Positions 43,500 through 53,328 of a stretch of DNA of 64,000 nucleotides are shown here, one piece after another (the first letter of the stretch is position 1; every line of letters starts with the position of its first letter). The notes under the pieces were generated by a model, which was not told where the DNA came from, did not search any database, and saw only the letters and a program-made list of their open reading frames with translations. The stretch is taken from positions 248,001 through 312,000 of the forward strand of contig NZ_PGFI01000012.1 in assembly GCF_002797755.1 (NCBI RefSeq), in the 5' to 3' direction. Position numbers and translations under genes: made by a program. Source of the stretch: Brevirhabdus pacifica (GTDB lineage: Bacteria; Pseudomonadota; Alphaproteobacteria; Rhodobacterales; Rhodobacteraceae).

Positions 43500-45686
43500 A
43501 TGGAAGGCTTTCTGCTTCAGGCGACGATCTATCTTGGGGCCGCCGTGATCTCGGTGCCCATCGCCGCCCGGCTGGGGCTGGGCTCGGTGCTGGGCTACCT
43601 GCTGGCGGGGATCGTCATCGGCCCCGCCCTGGGGCTGGTCGGATCCGAGGCCGAGGGCCTGCGCCACTTCGCCGAATTCGGCGTCGTGATGATGCTGTTC
43701 CTGATCGGTCTGGAGCTGGAGCCGCGGGCGCTGTGGGACATGCGCCATCGGCTGCTTGGCCTGGGCGGGCTTCAGGTGACGCTGACCATGGCCGCGGTCA
43801 CATCGGGCGCCCTGCTGCTGGGCCAGCCCCTGGGCGGGGCCACGGCCATCGGCATGATCTTTGCCCTGTCCTCGACCGCGATCGTGCTGCAGACCCTGTC
43901 CGAAAAGAACCTGATGCAGACACCCGGGGGGCGCTCTTCCTTTTCCGTGCTGCTGACCCAGGACATCGCCGTCATCCCGATGCTGGTCCTGCTGCCCCTG
44001 CTGGCAACAGGCGGCGGATCGTCCAGCGGCGGCGGTGGCGGTGGCCACGGGGCCGAGCCTGCGGGCCTTCCGCCCCAGGTCGGCGAGGTGATCGGCGAGC
44101 CGGGCACCGGCAATGCCCGCGCGGACGCGGCCATGAAACTGGTCGAGGAGCTGCCTGGCTGGGGTGCCGCCCTGCTGACCATGGGGGTGATCCTGGGGAT
44201 CATCCTGGTCGGCACGTTCCTGACGCGCCCGGTCTTTCGCTACATCCACGCCGCCCACCTGCGCGAGTTGAACACCGCGCTGGCGCTGCTGATGGTCACC
44301 GCCATCGGCTTCTCCATGAGCCTGGTCGGCCTGTCGCCCGCCCTCGGCACCTTCCTCACCGGCGTCGTCCTGGCCAACACCGAGTTCCGCCACGAGCTTC
44401 AGGCCGATATCGAACCCTTCAAGGGGCTGCTCCTGGGGCTTTTCTTCATCACCGTGGGGGCCGGCGTCAGCTTCGAGCTGCTGCGCGAGCAGCCGGTGCT
44501 GATCCTCAGCCTGACGCTGGCGCTGGTGGCGGTGAAGGGCACGATCCTCTACGGGCTGGGGCGCGTCTTCAAGTTGCGCGGGCGCAACCTTTGGCTGTTC
44601 ACGCTGGGGCTGGCGCAGGCCGGCGAATTCGGCTTCGTGCTGGTTTCCTTCTCGCAGCAGCAGCAGGTGCTGGAGCGGTCGCTTGGGGAGCTTCTGCTGC
44701 TGGTCGTCGCGGTCAGCATGCTGCTGACGCCGCTTCTCTTTATCGTCTACGACCGCATCTCGAAACGTTCGCGCGACGCGGCGGGCGACGGCGGCCCCGA
44801 GGCCTACGACACCGTTGACGCCAAGGGGTCGATCATCATCGCGGGCGTCGGGCGCTTCGGCCAGATCGTCAACCGGATGGTGCGCGCGGCGGGGTTCGAG
44901 ACGACCGTCCTCGACCACGACCTCAAGACCATCCAGCTTATGCGCAAGTTCGGCTTCAAAGGGTTTTTCGGGGATCCCACCCGGCCCGAACTGCTTCATG
45001 CCGCAGGGCTGGAGGAGGCGCGGGTGCTGGTGGTTGCGCTGGACGATCCGGCCTCCGCCGTGCGCCTGGTGAAACTGGCCCGCAAGGAGCGTCCGGACCT
45101 GCATATCGTGGCCCGCGCCCGCCACCGGGTCCACGCGTTCGAGCTTTACGCCGCAGGGGCCGACGACATCGTGCGCGAGCTGTTCGACAGCTCGCTCAGG
45201 GCCGCGCGCTATGTGCTGGAGAATTCGGGCCTGACGGAATACGAGGCCGCGGCCCATCAGCGTGCCTTCTACCACCATGACCGCGCCGCCCTTGCCGAGC
45301 TGGCGCAGCTTTGGGTCCCGGGCCGCCCCGTCGCCGAGAACGAGGCCTATATCGCCCGCTCCAAGCAGCTCAACAAGGAGATGGAGGCCGACCTGGTCGC
45401 CGCCCTCGACGATCACGGCCGCGCCGAGGAGCGCGACGAAGATGCCGCGATCGCGGGCCCGCTGGCCGGTGCCTCGGCAGATGGGCCCGACACCGATGGC
45501 CGGCACCGGCGCCAGGCATCACGACCCGACACCGAGGGGCATGAGCCCGGCCCCGACCCGGCCGAGATGTCGGCCGATGTCGACGCGGCCCGCCAGGCCG
45601 AGGTCTATGCCGAGTCCGAAAACGAGGGCGCGGCGGAAGAAGATACCCCCGCCGACAAGCGCAGCGCCGACAAGGCCCCCGAGTAA
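43500..45686 (+). CDS. Kef-type (CPA2) monovalent cation:proton antiporter with TrkA-N domain
   Basis: A 728-residue inner-membrane protein. An N-terminal antiporter domain (about 1-410) with about 12 membrane segments, including LMFLIGLELEPRALW-like and GMIFALSSTAIVLQTL motifs of Na/H exchangers, is followed by a RCK/TrkA-N nucleotide-binding domain (about 440-560, SIIIAGVGRFGQIVNRMV) and an acidic hydrophilic tail (about 630-728) rich in Asp/Glu/Ala. Kef systems in other bacteria are controlled by glutathione conjugates through the RCK domain; whether that holds here is unknown. The gly-rich insert near residue 170-182 (SSSGGGGGGHG) is unusual. Confidence 0.88.
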   Translation: MEGFLLQATIYLGAAVISVPIAARLGLGSVLGYLLAGIVIGPALGLVGSEAEGLRHFAEFGVVMMLFLIGLELEPRALWDMRHRLLGLGGLQVTLTMAAVTSGALLLGQPLGGATAIGMIFALSSTAIVLQTLSEKNLMQTPGGRSSFSVLLTQDIAVIPMLVLLPLLATGGGSSSGGGGGGHGAEPAGLPPQVGEVIGEPGTGNARADAAMKLVEELPGWGAALLTMGVILGIILVGTFLTRPVFRYIHAAHLRELNTALALLMVTAIGFSMSLVGLSPALGTFLTGVVLANTEFRHELQADIEPFKGLLLGLFFITVGAGVSFELLREQPVLILSLTLALVAVKGTILYGLGRVFKLRGRNLWLFTLGLAQAGEFGFVLVSFSQQQQVLERSLGELLLLVVAVSMLLTPLLFIVYDRISKRSRDAAGDGGPEAYDTVDAKGSIIIAGVGRFGQIVNRMVRAAGFETTVLDHDLKTIQLMRKFGFKGFFGDPTRPELLHAAGLEEARVLVVALDDPASAVRLVKLARKERPDLHIVARARHRVHAFELYAAGADDIVRELFDSSLRAARYVLENSGLTEYEAAAHQRAFYHHDRAALAELAQLWVPGRPVAENEAYIARSKQLNKEMEADLVAALDDHGRAEERDEDAAIAGPLAGASADGPDTDGRHRRQASRPDTEGHEPGPDPAEMSADVDAARQAEVYAESENEGAAEEDTPADKRSADKAPE

Positions 45687-45713
45687 GGGGCCCGGCGCCG
45701 CGACAAGGCGGCA

Positions 45714-46742
45714 TCAGGCGGTGGCGACGCCCGCCTCGGCAAAGGTCGCCATGCCCGAGTGGCAGGCGACCGCCCCCTTCAGCACGCCCAACGCCAGCGC
45801 CCCGCCCGAAGCCTCGCCCAGCCGCATGTCGAGCGACAGCAGCGCGGGCTTGCCCAGCGCGTCCAGCATGCGCCCGTGCGCCCCTTCGGCCGAGCGGTGG
45901 CCGCCGACGCAATGGTCCAGCGCCTGGGTCGACAGCGCGTTCAGCACGGCGGCGGCGGCACAGCAGATGAAACCGTCCAGGATCACCGGCACCGAATGAT
46001 GCCGGGCGGCGGCGATGGCGCCCGCCATGGCCGCGATCTCGCGCCCGCCCAGCGCGGCCAGCAGGTGCAGCGGACGATCCTCGCCCCCCTCCACGTCCGC
46101 GTGGCGCTGACAGCCCCGGGCCACCACGTCGGTCTTCAGACGCAGCGCCGCGTCGTCCAGGCCAGTGCCGCGGCCGGTCCAGTCCGCGGCCTCGCCCCCA
46201 AGCAGCGCAAGCGCAAGCGCTGCCGCCGAGGTGGTGTTGCCGATCCCCATCTCGCCGGTGACCAGCACGTCGGCCTCCGGGTCGACCGCGTTCCAGCCAG
46301 CGGTCAGGGCCTCCAGCGTCTCGGCCGCGCTCATGGCGGGGGCGGTGGTGAAATCGGCCGTCGGCCGATCCAGCGACAGCGGATGCACGTCAAGCCGCGC
46401 GCCGAACGTGCGGGCAAGCTGGTTGATCGCCGCCCCCCCGGCCGCGAAATTCGCCACCATCTGCGCGGTCACCTCGGACGGGAAGGCCGAGACCCCCTGC
46501 GCCACGACACCGTGGTTGCCGGCAAAGACCACGATCTGCGGGGCCTCGATCCGGGGGCGGTCCGTGCCCCGCCAAGAGGCGTACCAGATCGCCAGGTCCT
46601 CAAGCCGCCCCAGCGAACCGGCGGGTTTGGTCAATTGCGCGTTGCGATCGCACGCGAGGTCGGCAATTCCGGTATCGGCGCTGCGCCCGGCCCGGACGGC
46701 CGCGGCAAAATCCCCGAGGGTGGCGAAAACAGGGCTGCTCAT
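45714..46742 (-). CDS. cobT: nicotinate-nucleotide--dimethylbenzimidazole phosphoribosyltransferase
   Basis: CobT makes alpha-ribazole phosphate for the lower ligand of cobalamin. A 342-residue protein with [15 protein letters not shown] (about 37-51), [32 protein letters not shown] and a glycine-rich C-terminus with [19 protein letters not shown]; the catalytic Glu lies near the C-terminus. Start at the ATG at 46742; a longer in-frame extension further upstream overlaps cobS on the other strand and is not used. Confidence 0.95.
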   Translation of the reverse strand: MSSPVFATLGDFAAAVRAGRSADTGIADLACDRNAQLTKPAGSLGRLEDLAIWYASWRGTDRPRIEAPQIVVFAGNHGVVAQGVSAFPSEVTAQMVANFAAGGAAINQLARTFGARLDVHPLSLDRPTADFTTAPAMSAAETLEALTAGWNAVDPEADVLVTGEMGIGNTTSAAALALALLGGEAADWTGRGTGLDDAALRLKTDVVARGCQRHADVEGGEDRPLHLLAALGGREIAAMAGAIAAARHHSVPVILDGFICCAAAAVLNALSTQALDHCVGGHRSAEGAHGRMLDALGKPALLSLDMRLGEASGGALALGVLKGAVACHSGMATFAEAGVATA

Positions 46743-46826
46743 TCTTGGTGCATCCTTTAGACTTTGACAGATCGAGCGGCCACCTTCGCCGACCACCCCG
46801 CAACGGGATGCGCCAGAAAGACCGTC

Positions 46827-47624
46827 ATGTCCACAGATCAACCCGCCATCGAAGCCGCCTTCACGGACCTGAGGGGGGCGCTGATGCTGCTGACCCGCCT
46901 GCCCGTGCCGCTGGATGACGCGGCTTTCGCGGCCACCGGCCCCCAGGGCGAAAGCACCCGGGGACAAGGCCGCCTGGTCTGGGCCTTTCCGCTGGTGGGC
47001 GCGATCGTGGCGCTTCTGGCGTTGCTGCCCGCCGGTCTTGCTGCCTGGTGGGGATTGGCGCCGGGGGGCGTTGCCCTGCTGGTGCTGGCGGGGGGCGTCT
47101 TGCTGACCGGCGCCATGCACGAGGACGGGCTGGCGGACCTGGCCGACGGGTTCTGGGGCGGTTGGACCCGCGAGCGGCGGCTGGAGATCATGAAGGACAG
47201 CCGGGTCGGCACCTACGGGGTGCTGGCGCTGATCCTGTCGCTGTTGGCCCGCTGGTGGGCGCTGAGCACCATTTTCGCAGGCGGGGCCTTCTGGGCACCG
47301 GTGCTGGCGGCCGCGGTGCTGTCGCGGGCCGCCATGGGCGTGACGATGGCCAGCCTGGACCACGCAAGGGCCGACGGTCTGGGCCAGAGCTTTGGCCGCA
47401 CGCCGGCCCTTCCGGCAGCCGGCGGCCTGGGCCTGGCCGTGGTACTGGCGCTGGTCGTCATCGGCTGGGCCGCGCTGCCGGCACTGATTTTCGGGGCGGC
47501 GGCGGCACTGGCGCTGGCGCTGCTGGCCCAGGCCAAGATCGGCGGCCAGACGGGCGATGTCCTTGGCGCCCAGCAGCAGGTGACCGAGATTGCGGTGCTG
47601 ATGGTGCTGGCCTCGATCCTCTGA
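46827..47624 (+). CDS. cobS: adenosylcobinamide-GDP ribazoletransferase
   Basis: CobS joins adenosylcobinamide-GDP and alpha-ribazole (phosphate) in the inner membrane, the last assembly step of cobalamin. A 265-residue protein with about 6-7 membrane segments and the signature [35 protein letters not shown] region. Divergent from cobT with an 84-bp gap; that gap is too short for a cobalamin riboswitch. Confidence 0.95.
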   Translation: MSTDQPAIEAAFTDLRGALMLLTRLPVPLDDAAFAATGPQGESTRGQGRLVWAFPLVGAIVALLALLPAGLAAWWGLAPGGVALLVLAGGVLLTGAMHEDGLADLADGFWGGWTRERRLEIMKDSRVGTYGVLALILSLLARWWALSTIFAGGAFWAPVLAAAVLSRAAMGVTMASLDHARADGLGQSFGRTPALPAAGGLGLAVVLALVVIGWAALPALIFGAAAALALALLAQAKIGGQTGDVLGAQQQVTEIAVLMVLASIL

Positions 47625-47663
47625 GGCGCACGCTGGGCCCGGTCACAAAGATCGTCTGACATG

Positions 47664-47691
47664 AAAAAAGCCCCGGCGCGGGCGCCGGGGC
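47664..47691 (-). terminator. intrinsic terminator after carD
   Basis: On the minus strand: GCCCCGGCGC, 2-4-nt loop, GCGCCGGGGC, then TTTTTTCAT. Strong rho-independent terminator between convergent cobS and carD. Confidence 0.92.
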
Positions 47692-47733
47692 TTGAATGCT
47701 TGATCGCACTGGGGCGGTCGGGGACGCCTGGGG

Positions 47734-48249
47734 TCAGGCAGCGACCGCGCGCGAGACGAGAACGTCGCCCACCCGCTTTTGTGCTTCGTCCTCGTTGCCG
47801 CCACTGACGGCCGCGATCTCGCGGGTCAGGCGCTCCAGCGCGGCTTCGTAAAGCTGGCGCTCGGAATAGCTCTGCTCGCGCTGGTCGTCGGTGCGGTGCA
47901 GGTCGCGGACAACCTCGGCGATCGAGATGAGATCGCCCGAGTTGATCTTTTGCTCATATTCCTGGGCGCGGCGGGACCACATCGCGCGCTTGACCTTGGC
48001 CTTGCCCTTGAGGGTATCCATGGCCTTCGACACGACGTCGGGCGAGGAAAGCGAGCGCATGCCCACCTCGGTCGCCTTGTTGGTGGGGACGCGCAGGGTC
48101 ATCTTGTCCTTCTCGAAGGAGATGACGAACAGCTCGAGCGTCAGTCCGGCGACTTCCTGCTCCTCGATGGAGATGATCTGGCCAACACCATGGGCGGGAT
48201 ACACGACATGGTCGTTGGGGCGGAACTCGGACTTCTTGGACTTGCTCAT
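47734..48249 (-). CDS. carD: CarD family transcriptional regulator
   Basis: A 171-residue protein with the N-terminal RNA-polymerase-interacting Tudor-like domain (FRPNDHVVYPAHGVGQIISIEEQEVAGLTLELFVI) and a C-terminal helical domain (SRRAQEYEQKINSGDLISIAEVVRDLHRTDDQREQSYSERQLYE) that contacts the promoter upstream fork. CarD-type proteins stabilise open promoter complexes, often for rRNA and housekeeping genes. It is 308 bp downstream of fdxA and has its own terminator, so it may be an independent unit. Confidence 0.93.
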   Translation of the reverse strand: MSKSKKSEFRPNDHVVYPAHGVGQIISIEEQEVAGLTLELFVISFEKDKMTLRVPTNKATEVGMRSLSSPDVVSKAMDTLKGKAKVKRAMWSRRAQEYEQKINSGDLISIAEVVRDLHRTDDQREQSYSERQLYEAALERLTREIAAVSGGNEDEAQKRVGDVLVSRAVAA

Positions 48250-48557
48250 GCGGCGGCGATCCTTTTGTCAGCTTCTCAGTCGGCGAAACCGACAGGTCGG
48301 ACCACAACAGCAGTCCGGCACAATCGGCAGGAGTTTCGCTCAACAAATTACCGGAGCGGCGACCCAGCTAAGATCGCCACCGGCGATGGCAGCGCGGCCC
48401 CGAAAACAGGGCCGCTGAGAACATATATAGCAGAAAAGGCACCCGATTTAAAGTGCCGCGACGCCGAGATTCCTGAAAGACCCGCCTTTACGGCAGGTTA
48501 CGGCGGCAGCTTTCTGCCGAAAATCAAACGGATCGCGCAGATGCAGCGATTCGCGAC
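48250..48557. other. gap between fdxA and carD
   Basis: A 308-bp stretch with no coding frame. It has a TATATA box on the minus strand near 48425-48430, which could be the -10 of a carD promoter, with no good -35 seen. A short CGGCAG/CTGCCG hairpin near 48508-48523 may mark the end of fdxA transcription but lacks a T tract. Confidence 0.5.
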
Positions 48558-48896
48558 TCAGCCGCCCTCGCCCGGCTTCTCCGAGAAGTATTTCTCAAGC
48601 TTGCCCTCTTCGCCATCGTGTTTCTCGGCGTCGGGAAGCGGGTCTTTCTTGGTGATGATGACCGGCCACATCTCGGAATACTTGCGGTTGAACTCGACCC
48701 ACTTGTCGGTGTCGGGCTCGGTGTCGGGGCGGATCGCATCGGCGGGGCATTCGGGTTCGCAGACACCGCAGTCGATGCATTCATCCGGATGGATGACCAG
48801 CATGTTCTCGCCTTCGTAGAAACAGTCCACGGGGCAAACCTCGACACAGTCGGTGAATTTGCAGGCGATGCAGTTGTCATTGACGATATAGGTCAT
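48558..48896 (-). CDS. fdxA: ferredoxin FdxA ([3Fe-4S][4Fe-4S] type)
   Basis: A 112-residue ferredoxin. Cys at 9, 12, 17, 21, 25, 40, 43, 46 and 50 and the CP motifs ([16 protein letters not shown]) match the seven-iron FdxA family. The C-terminal half (about 55-112) is a long helical extension typical of these proteins. It is 51 bp from the S4-domain gene, probably in one operon. Confidence 0.93.
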   Translation of the reverse strand: MTYIVNDNCIACKFTDCVEVCPVDCFYEGENMLVIHPDECIDCGVCEPECPADAIRPDTEPDTDKWVEFNRKYSEMWPVIITKKDPLPDAEKHDGEEGKLEKYFSEKPGEGG

Positions 48897-48947
48897 GGGT
48901 TCTTCCGGATGCTTGCCGTTACCCGCTACCTAGACCCAGCCGAAGCG

Positions 48948-49388
48948 TCATTCAAGGAGCTTGCGGCGCGAAAGATCAAGCACCCTGCGATCGCGCTTGG
49001 AAGGCCGCCCCTTTCCCTCGAAGCGCGGCGTGGGCGGAACATCTGACCGGGCGGCGCCGGCGCCCTGGTCCGGCGTATCCGCGGCGCCCGGCCCCGGGTC
49101 CTCTGCACCCGCCGGTTGGGGTGACAGATCGTCGTAGAGAAGGGCCGCCTCGGTCGCCGGTCCGCGCCGCTGGGACAGGCCCAGAACGCGGATCACGCGG
49201 ACCTTCTGGCCTTGGGAAAATGTCAGTGTGTCGTCGATACCGACGCCGGTCGCGGGCTTGGTGACCCGGGCGCTGTTGACCCGGACCCGCCCCGCCGCCA
49301 CCGCCTGCGAGGCCAGGGTGCGCGTCTTGAAGAACCGCGCGTGCCACAGCCACTTGTCGAGACGGATCGTGGGGCGCGACCCGCTCAT
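48948..49388 (-). CDS. S4-domain RNA-binding protein (Hsp15-like)
   Basis: A 146-residue protein with an S4 fold at about 8-70 (IRLDKWLWHARFFKTRTLASQAV, GRVRVNSARVTKPATGVGIDD) like Hsp15, a heat-shock protein that binds free 50S subunits carrying nascent chains. The C-terminal half is a Pro/Ala/Gly/Asp-rich linker ending in a basic tail (GRPSKRDRRVLDLSRRKLLE). It follows the SUV3-like helicase by 135 bp in the same direction. Confidence 0.85.
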   Translation of the reverse strand: MSGSRPTIRLDKWLWHARFFKTRTLASQAVAAGRVRVNSARVTKPATGVGIDDTLTFSQGQKVRVIRVLGLSQRRGPATEAALLYDDLSPQPAGAEDPGPGAADTPDQGAGAARSDVPPTPRFEGKGRPSKRDRRVLDLSRRKLLE

Positions 49389-49523
49389 GGGCGGGGGGCC
49401 CGGCGCGTGCCTGTTTCCCCGGGCGTTCCCCTTCCCGAGCGGGGTGCAGCGACCACGATGGCCGGGACGACCGGGGCGGCAGGCCCCGGCCGGGGGGTGG
49501 CGCGCGGCGCCGGGCCCCTTCCC

Positions 49524-52500
49524 CTACTTATCGCGCAGCCCCATGAGCGCGGCGGCGAAGGGATTGTCCGGATCGATCCGGTCCTTCTTCTGCGGCCGCG
49601 ACTCGTAGCTTTTGGGCGAGCGGTCGCGGGGCGGCGCATTGCGGTCCTGGCGGTTGCCGGGCTTGCCCCGGGGTTTGCCACCCGGCTTGCCGGCACCCTT
49701 GGCACCGGGCTTGCCGCCGGCGCGCTTCTCGCCACGGGCATTGTCACGGCCTTCGCCGCCACGATGCTGCGGCTTGCGCCGGGGCGCCCAGCGGAAGGTG
49801 TAGAACACTTCCGTCGCGTCGGCTGCGGCCTCGCCAGAAGCATCGGTCGCGGCATCGGCGGCCTCGGCCTTCTCGGGGAGCTTGCCCTCGGTGATGACGG
49901 CCGCGATCCCGGCGGCATCGGTGGTGGCATCGGCGCCCGCCTGGGGCGTCACGGGGGGATCTTCGGCCGGCGGTGCGGGCGGCGCCTCGGGCGGATCCTG
50001 AACCGGTGTCTCGGCGGGCGGTGCGGGCGGGGTTTCGTCCGGCGACTGGCCGGGCGCCTCTGCGGGCGGCGCGGGCGGCGTCTCGGTCGGGGCGTCGCCC
50101 GGAACCTCGACCGGCGTCTCGCCGGGCGTTTCGCCGGAGGCCGCATCGGCTGCCTCGGCGGGCGCTTCGGCAGCCGCCGGCTTGACCTTGGCGCGCTCAC
50201 CACGCTCGGCGGCATAGCCCAGCCCCTGCATCAGGGCCGCGAACTGTTCCAGCGTCATGCCGGTGATCGACAGCATGTCGGGGTTGGCCTCGAACCCGGC
50301 GCGGGTGTCCTTGGTACGGATCATGTCTGCAAGACGCTCCAGCATGTCGATGCGGATCGCCCGGTCCCCCGCCAGGCGATAGCCGGACATCGTGCAGGTC
50401 TCGCCGTCCATGCCGGGGGTGGCCGGGATGGTCACGAGGCCCGGGGGCGGGCTTTCGGGGAAGGTGTCCAGCCCCTTCTGAAGCGACCACAGCACCAGCC
50501 GCAGCCGCGTCGGCGCGGGCTTCAGCAGCGCCGGCATGAAGATCGTGAACTGGCCGAACCGCACGCCGTGGCGGCGCAGTTGGCCGCGCGCGGCCTGATC
50601 CAGTTCCTTGACCTCCGAGACCACCGTGTCGCGGGGCAGCACGCCGAAATGCTCGACCATGCGGAAGGCAAAGCCGCGCACGACGCCGGTCAGTTCCTCG
50701 TCGCGGGACATGGCCAGCAGCGGCTCGAACAGGGTCGCGATCTTGCGGTCGATGAAATGCTGCAGGCGGCGCTGCACCTTCTGGGCGACCTCGGGGCCGG
50801 CCTCGGTGTCGACGAAGGCCTCGGCGGTCGGGCGCAGGGCCTCGGGACCGGCGACCAGCTTGCCGACGGCATGCTCGCCCCACATCAGCCCGCCTTGTTC
50901 GGTATAATCGAACTCGGTATCCGGGGCGTTGTAGAACCTGTCTGCGCGCAGGTGGAACTCGGGCGCAAGCGCCGCCACCGAAGCCGCGCGGAGCGTCTTG
51001 GCCTCGTCAGGCGTCGCGCTTTTGTCCTGCCGGAAGCGGAACCCCTCAAGACGGCCGACGAATTCGCCCTCGACCATCACTTCACCCTTGTCGTTCACCT
51101 CGGCCACAAGGCCCTCCTTCTGCTTCAAGCGGCGCATCAGTACCGAGGTGCGCCGGTCGACGAATCTTTGTGTCAGCCGCACATGCAGAGCATCCGACAA
51201 CCGATCTTCTACAGCGCGGGTGGCGTCGCGCCAATGGTCGATATCCTCAAGCCATCCCTTGCGCTGCGCGACGTAGGTCCACGTGCGGATGAAGGCCATG
51301 CGCCGCGACAGGGCGTCGATATCGCCGTCGGCGCGGTCGATCCGCTGGACCTGACGGGCGAACCAGTCGGTGGGAACGTGGCCGCCGTCGTGCAGGAACA
51401 GGAACAGCTTTTCCAGCATCGCGGCGTGCTCGCCTTGGGAAATGCCCCTGAAATCAGGGATCCGGCAGACATCCCACAGCAGGCGGACATCGGGCGCGCC
51501 GCGCAGCCGGTCGCGCACCGCCGGCAACTCGCCCAGCGCCCTGAGCGCCAGCAGGTCGTCGGAATCGCGCACCCGGGTCAGCCAGGGGTTCTCGGTCCGC
51601 GTCTCCAGCGCGCCGATCAGCGCGCCCAGCGAGCCGAAGCGCAGCGTGCTGTTGCGCCACTGCAATTTGCGCTCGGGCGAGAAGCGGTGATTCTCGATCG
51701 CGTCGACCAGTTCCTCGTGCAGGGGCGCGGCCTCACCGGTGACGCCGAAGGTCCCGGGTTGCAGGTGGCGCCCCGCCCGGCCCGCGATCTGCGCCAGCTC
51801 GTTGGGCTGCAACGGGCGCATGCGGTTGCCGTCGAACTTGGTGGTCGAGGAAAACGCCACGTGCCGGATGTCCAGATTGAGCCCCATGCCGATGGCGTCG
51901 GTGGCGACCAGATAATCCACGTCGCCGTTCTGATACATCTCGACCTGCGCGTTGCGCGTGCGCGGGCTGAGCGCGCCCATCACCACCGCCGCCCCGCCCT
52001 TCTGGCGGCGCAGAAGCTCGGCAATGGCATAGACGTTCTCGACCGAAAACCCGACGATGGCGCTGCGCGGGATCATGCGGCTGATCTTGCGCGGGCCAGT
52101 ATAGGTAAGCTGCGAGAACCGCTCGCGGCGCAGGAATTGCACACCCGGGACCAGGTCCGCGATGGCGCCGCGCATAGTGTCGGCGCCCAAGAAAACGGTT
52201 TCCTTCAACCCGCGGGCATGAAGAAGGCGGTCGGTGAAGACGTGGCCGCGTTCGTGGTCGGCGGCCAGCTGCACCTCGTCCACGGCGACGAAATCGGCGC
52301 CGATCTCCTGGGGCATGGCCTCGACCGTGCAGACCCAGTAGCGGGTGCGCTCGGGGACGATCCGCTCCTCGCCGGTGACAAGGGCCACGACCGAGGGGCC
52401 GCGCACCGCGACAAGGCGGTCGTAGACCTCGCGCGCAAGCAGCCGCAGCGGCAGTCCGATGACCCCCGTCCGGTGTGCCAGCATCCGCTCGATGGCATAA

Positions 52501-52559
52501 TGTGTCTTTCCGGTATTGGTCGGTCCGAGGACCGCCGTGATCCGGGCATCTTCGCGCAT
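49524..52559 (-). CDS. SUV3-like DExH RNA/DNA helicase with low-complexity tail
   Basis: A 1011-residue superfamily 2 helicase. Walker A GPTNTGKT (12-19), DEVQ box in place of DExH (near 94), a helicase C domain with AIGMGLNLDIRHVAFSS and QIAGRAGR (motif VI). This is the alphaproteobacterial homologue of the mitochondrial degradosome helicase Suv3. About residues 790-940 are Pro/Ala/Glu-rich with repeated PPAPPAE units, and the last 60 residues are basic, Lys/Arg/Gly-rich, resembling an RNA-binding tail. It starts 24 bp after the TPR gene. Confidence 0.88.
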   Translation of the reverse strand: MREDARITAVLGPTNTGKTHYAIERMLAHRTGVIGLPLRLLAREVYDRLVAVRGPSVVALVTGEERIVPERTRYWVCTVEAMPQEIGADFVAVDEVQLAADHERGHVFTDRLLHARGLKETVFLGADTMRGAIADLVPGVQFLRRERFSQLTYTGPRKISRMIPRSAIVGFSVENVYAIAELLRRQKGGAAVVMGALSPRTRNAQVEMYQNGDVDYLVATDAIGMGLNLDIRHVAFSSTTKFDGNRMRPLQPNELAQIAGRAGRHLQPGTFGVTGEAAPLHEELVDAIENHRFSPERKLQWRNSTLRFGSLGALIGALETRTENPWLTRVRDSDDLLALRALGELPAVRDRLRGAPDVRLLWDVCRIPDFRGISQGEHAAMLEKLFLFLHDGGHVPTDWFARQVQRIDRADGDIDALSRRMAFIRTWTYVAQRKGWLEDIDHWRDATRAVEDRLSDALHVRLTQRFVDRRTSVLMRRLKQKEGLVAEVNDKGEVMVEGEFVGRLEGFRFRQDKSATPDEAKTLRAASVAALAPEFHLRADRFYNAPDTEFDYTEQGGLMWGEHAVGKLVAGPEALRPTAEAFVDTEAGPEVAQKVQRRLQHFIDRKIATLFEPLLAMSRDEELTGVVRGFAFRMVEHFGVLPRDTVVSEVKELDQAARGQLRRHGVRFGQFTIFMPALLKPAPTRLRLVLWSLQKGLDTFPESPPPGLVTIPATPGMDGETCTMSGYRLAGDRAIRIDMLERLADMIRTKDTRAGFEANPDMLSITGMTLEQFAALMQGLGYAAERGERAKVKPAAAEAPAEAADAASGETPGETPVEVPGDAPTETPPAPPAEAPGQSPDETPPAPPAETPVQDPPEAPPAPPAEDPPVTPQAGADATTDAAGIAAVITEGKLPEKAEAADAATDASGEAAADATEVFYTFRWAPRRKPQHRGGEGRDNARGEKRAGGKPGAKGAGKPGGKPRGKPGNRQDRNAPPRDRSPKSYESRPQKKDRIDPDNPFAAALMGLRDK

Positions 52560-52583
52560 GTCGGGCCTTTGTGGTCGGGAATG

Positions 52584-53231
52584 TCAGATATCGGTGCCGT
52601 CGGCCAGAATGGCAAGTCGTGCGACCGCATCCTGGAGATCCTGCCGATTGGGGTTGAGGCGGACGGCCTCGCGGTAGGCGATCAGCGCGTCGCTGTTGTA
52701 CTCCATCTCCTCGAGGATCATGCCCAGCCCCGACAGCGCCCCGAAGTGGCGCGGGTTGAGGGCCAGCGTGCGCTGGATGTCGGCGATCGACAGCCCGTAG
52801 CGGCGGATCGAGAAGAAGGCGGTGGCGCGCATGTTCCACCCCTCGGCAAAGCCAGGGGCGTGGTCGGTCAGGGCCGTCAGGTGGTTGATCGCCTCATCCG
52901 TGCGGCCCGCGTCCAATGCGTCGCGCCCGCGCTGAAGCAGAAGATCCATCGCCGCCGATCCCGATTTGGACCATTCCAGCATGATCTCGCGCTCGATCAT
53001 GCGCCAATCTTCCTGGCCCGGGTCCTGTAGCTGGGCCAGCAGATCGTCGATGCGGGCGCTGTCCGGAACCTCGGTTGGGGTCAGAACGGGGGCCTGGGCT
53101 TTGGGGGCATTGTCGGGGATGGCCGGAAGCCGCTCCTGCGCCCGGGCGGGCAGGCCGAATGCCGCCAGAACAATTCCTGACGCAAAGACTGCCGTCACGA
53201 CAGCACTGGCAAATCGAGTCACAAAGCACAT
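52584..53231 (-). CDS. TPR-repeat exported protein
   Basis: A 215-residue protein: signal peptide about 1-30 (ending PARA-QERL), a Pro-rich linker, then tetratricopeptide-like repeats from about 90 to 210 (DALDAGRTDEAINHLTALTDHAPGFAEGW, YGLSIADIQRTLALNPRHFGALSGLG, NSDALIAYREAVRLNPNRQDLQDA). Start at ATG 53231 (a GTG three codons later is also possible; neither has a clear ribosome-binding site). It heads the helicase-S4-ferredoxin group. Confidence 0.8.
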   Translation of the reverse strand: MCFVTRFASAVVTAVFASGIVLAAFGLPARAQERLPAIPDNAPKAQAPVLTPTEVPDSARIDDLLAQLQDPGQEDWRMIEREIMLEWSKSGSAAMDLLLQRGRDALDAGRTDEAINHLTALTDHAPGFAEGWNMRATAFFSIRRYGLSIADIQRTLALNPRHFGALSGLGMILEEMEYNSDALIAYREAVRLNPNRQDLQDAVARLAILADGTDI

Positions 53232-53328
53232 AACTAAAGAATAACGCGGAACGCGGCGAAGGCGACAGCTTTCACGGCCGACCGACGCGAGCAACGACAC
53301 AGAAATCGACACAGAACCGGAGGAAGAG

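Noticed and set aside
45714-47363. A 5' extension of cobT over the cobS locus
   Set aside because: The extension is antisense to cobS with no family resemblance; the ATG at 46742 begins the cobT-like sequence directly.
49212-53030. Very long plus-strand open frame (about 1270 codons) antisense to the helicase operon
   Set aside because: The minus-strand helicase has complete motifs; the plus-strand translation is His/Gly/Arg-rich without domains.
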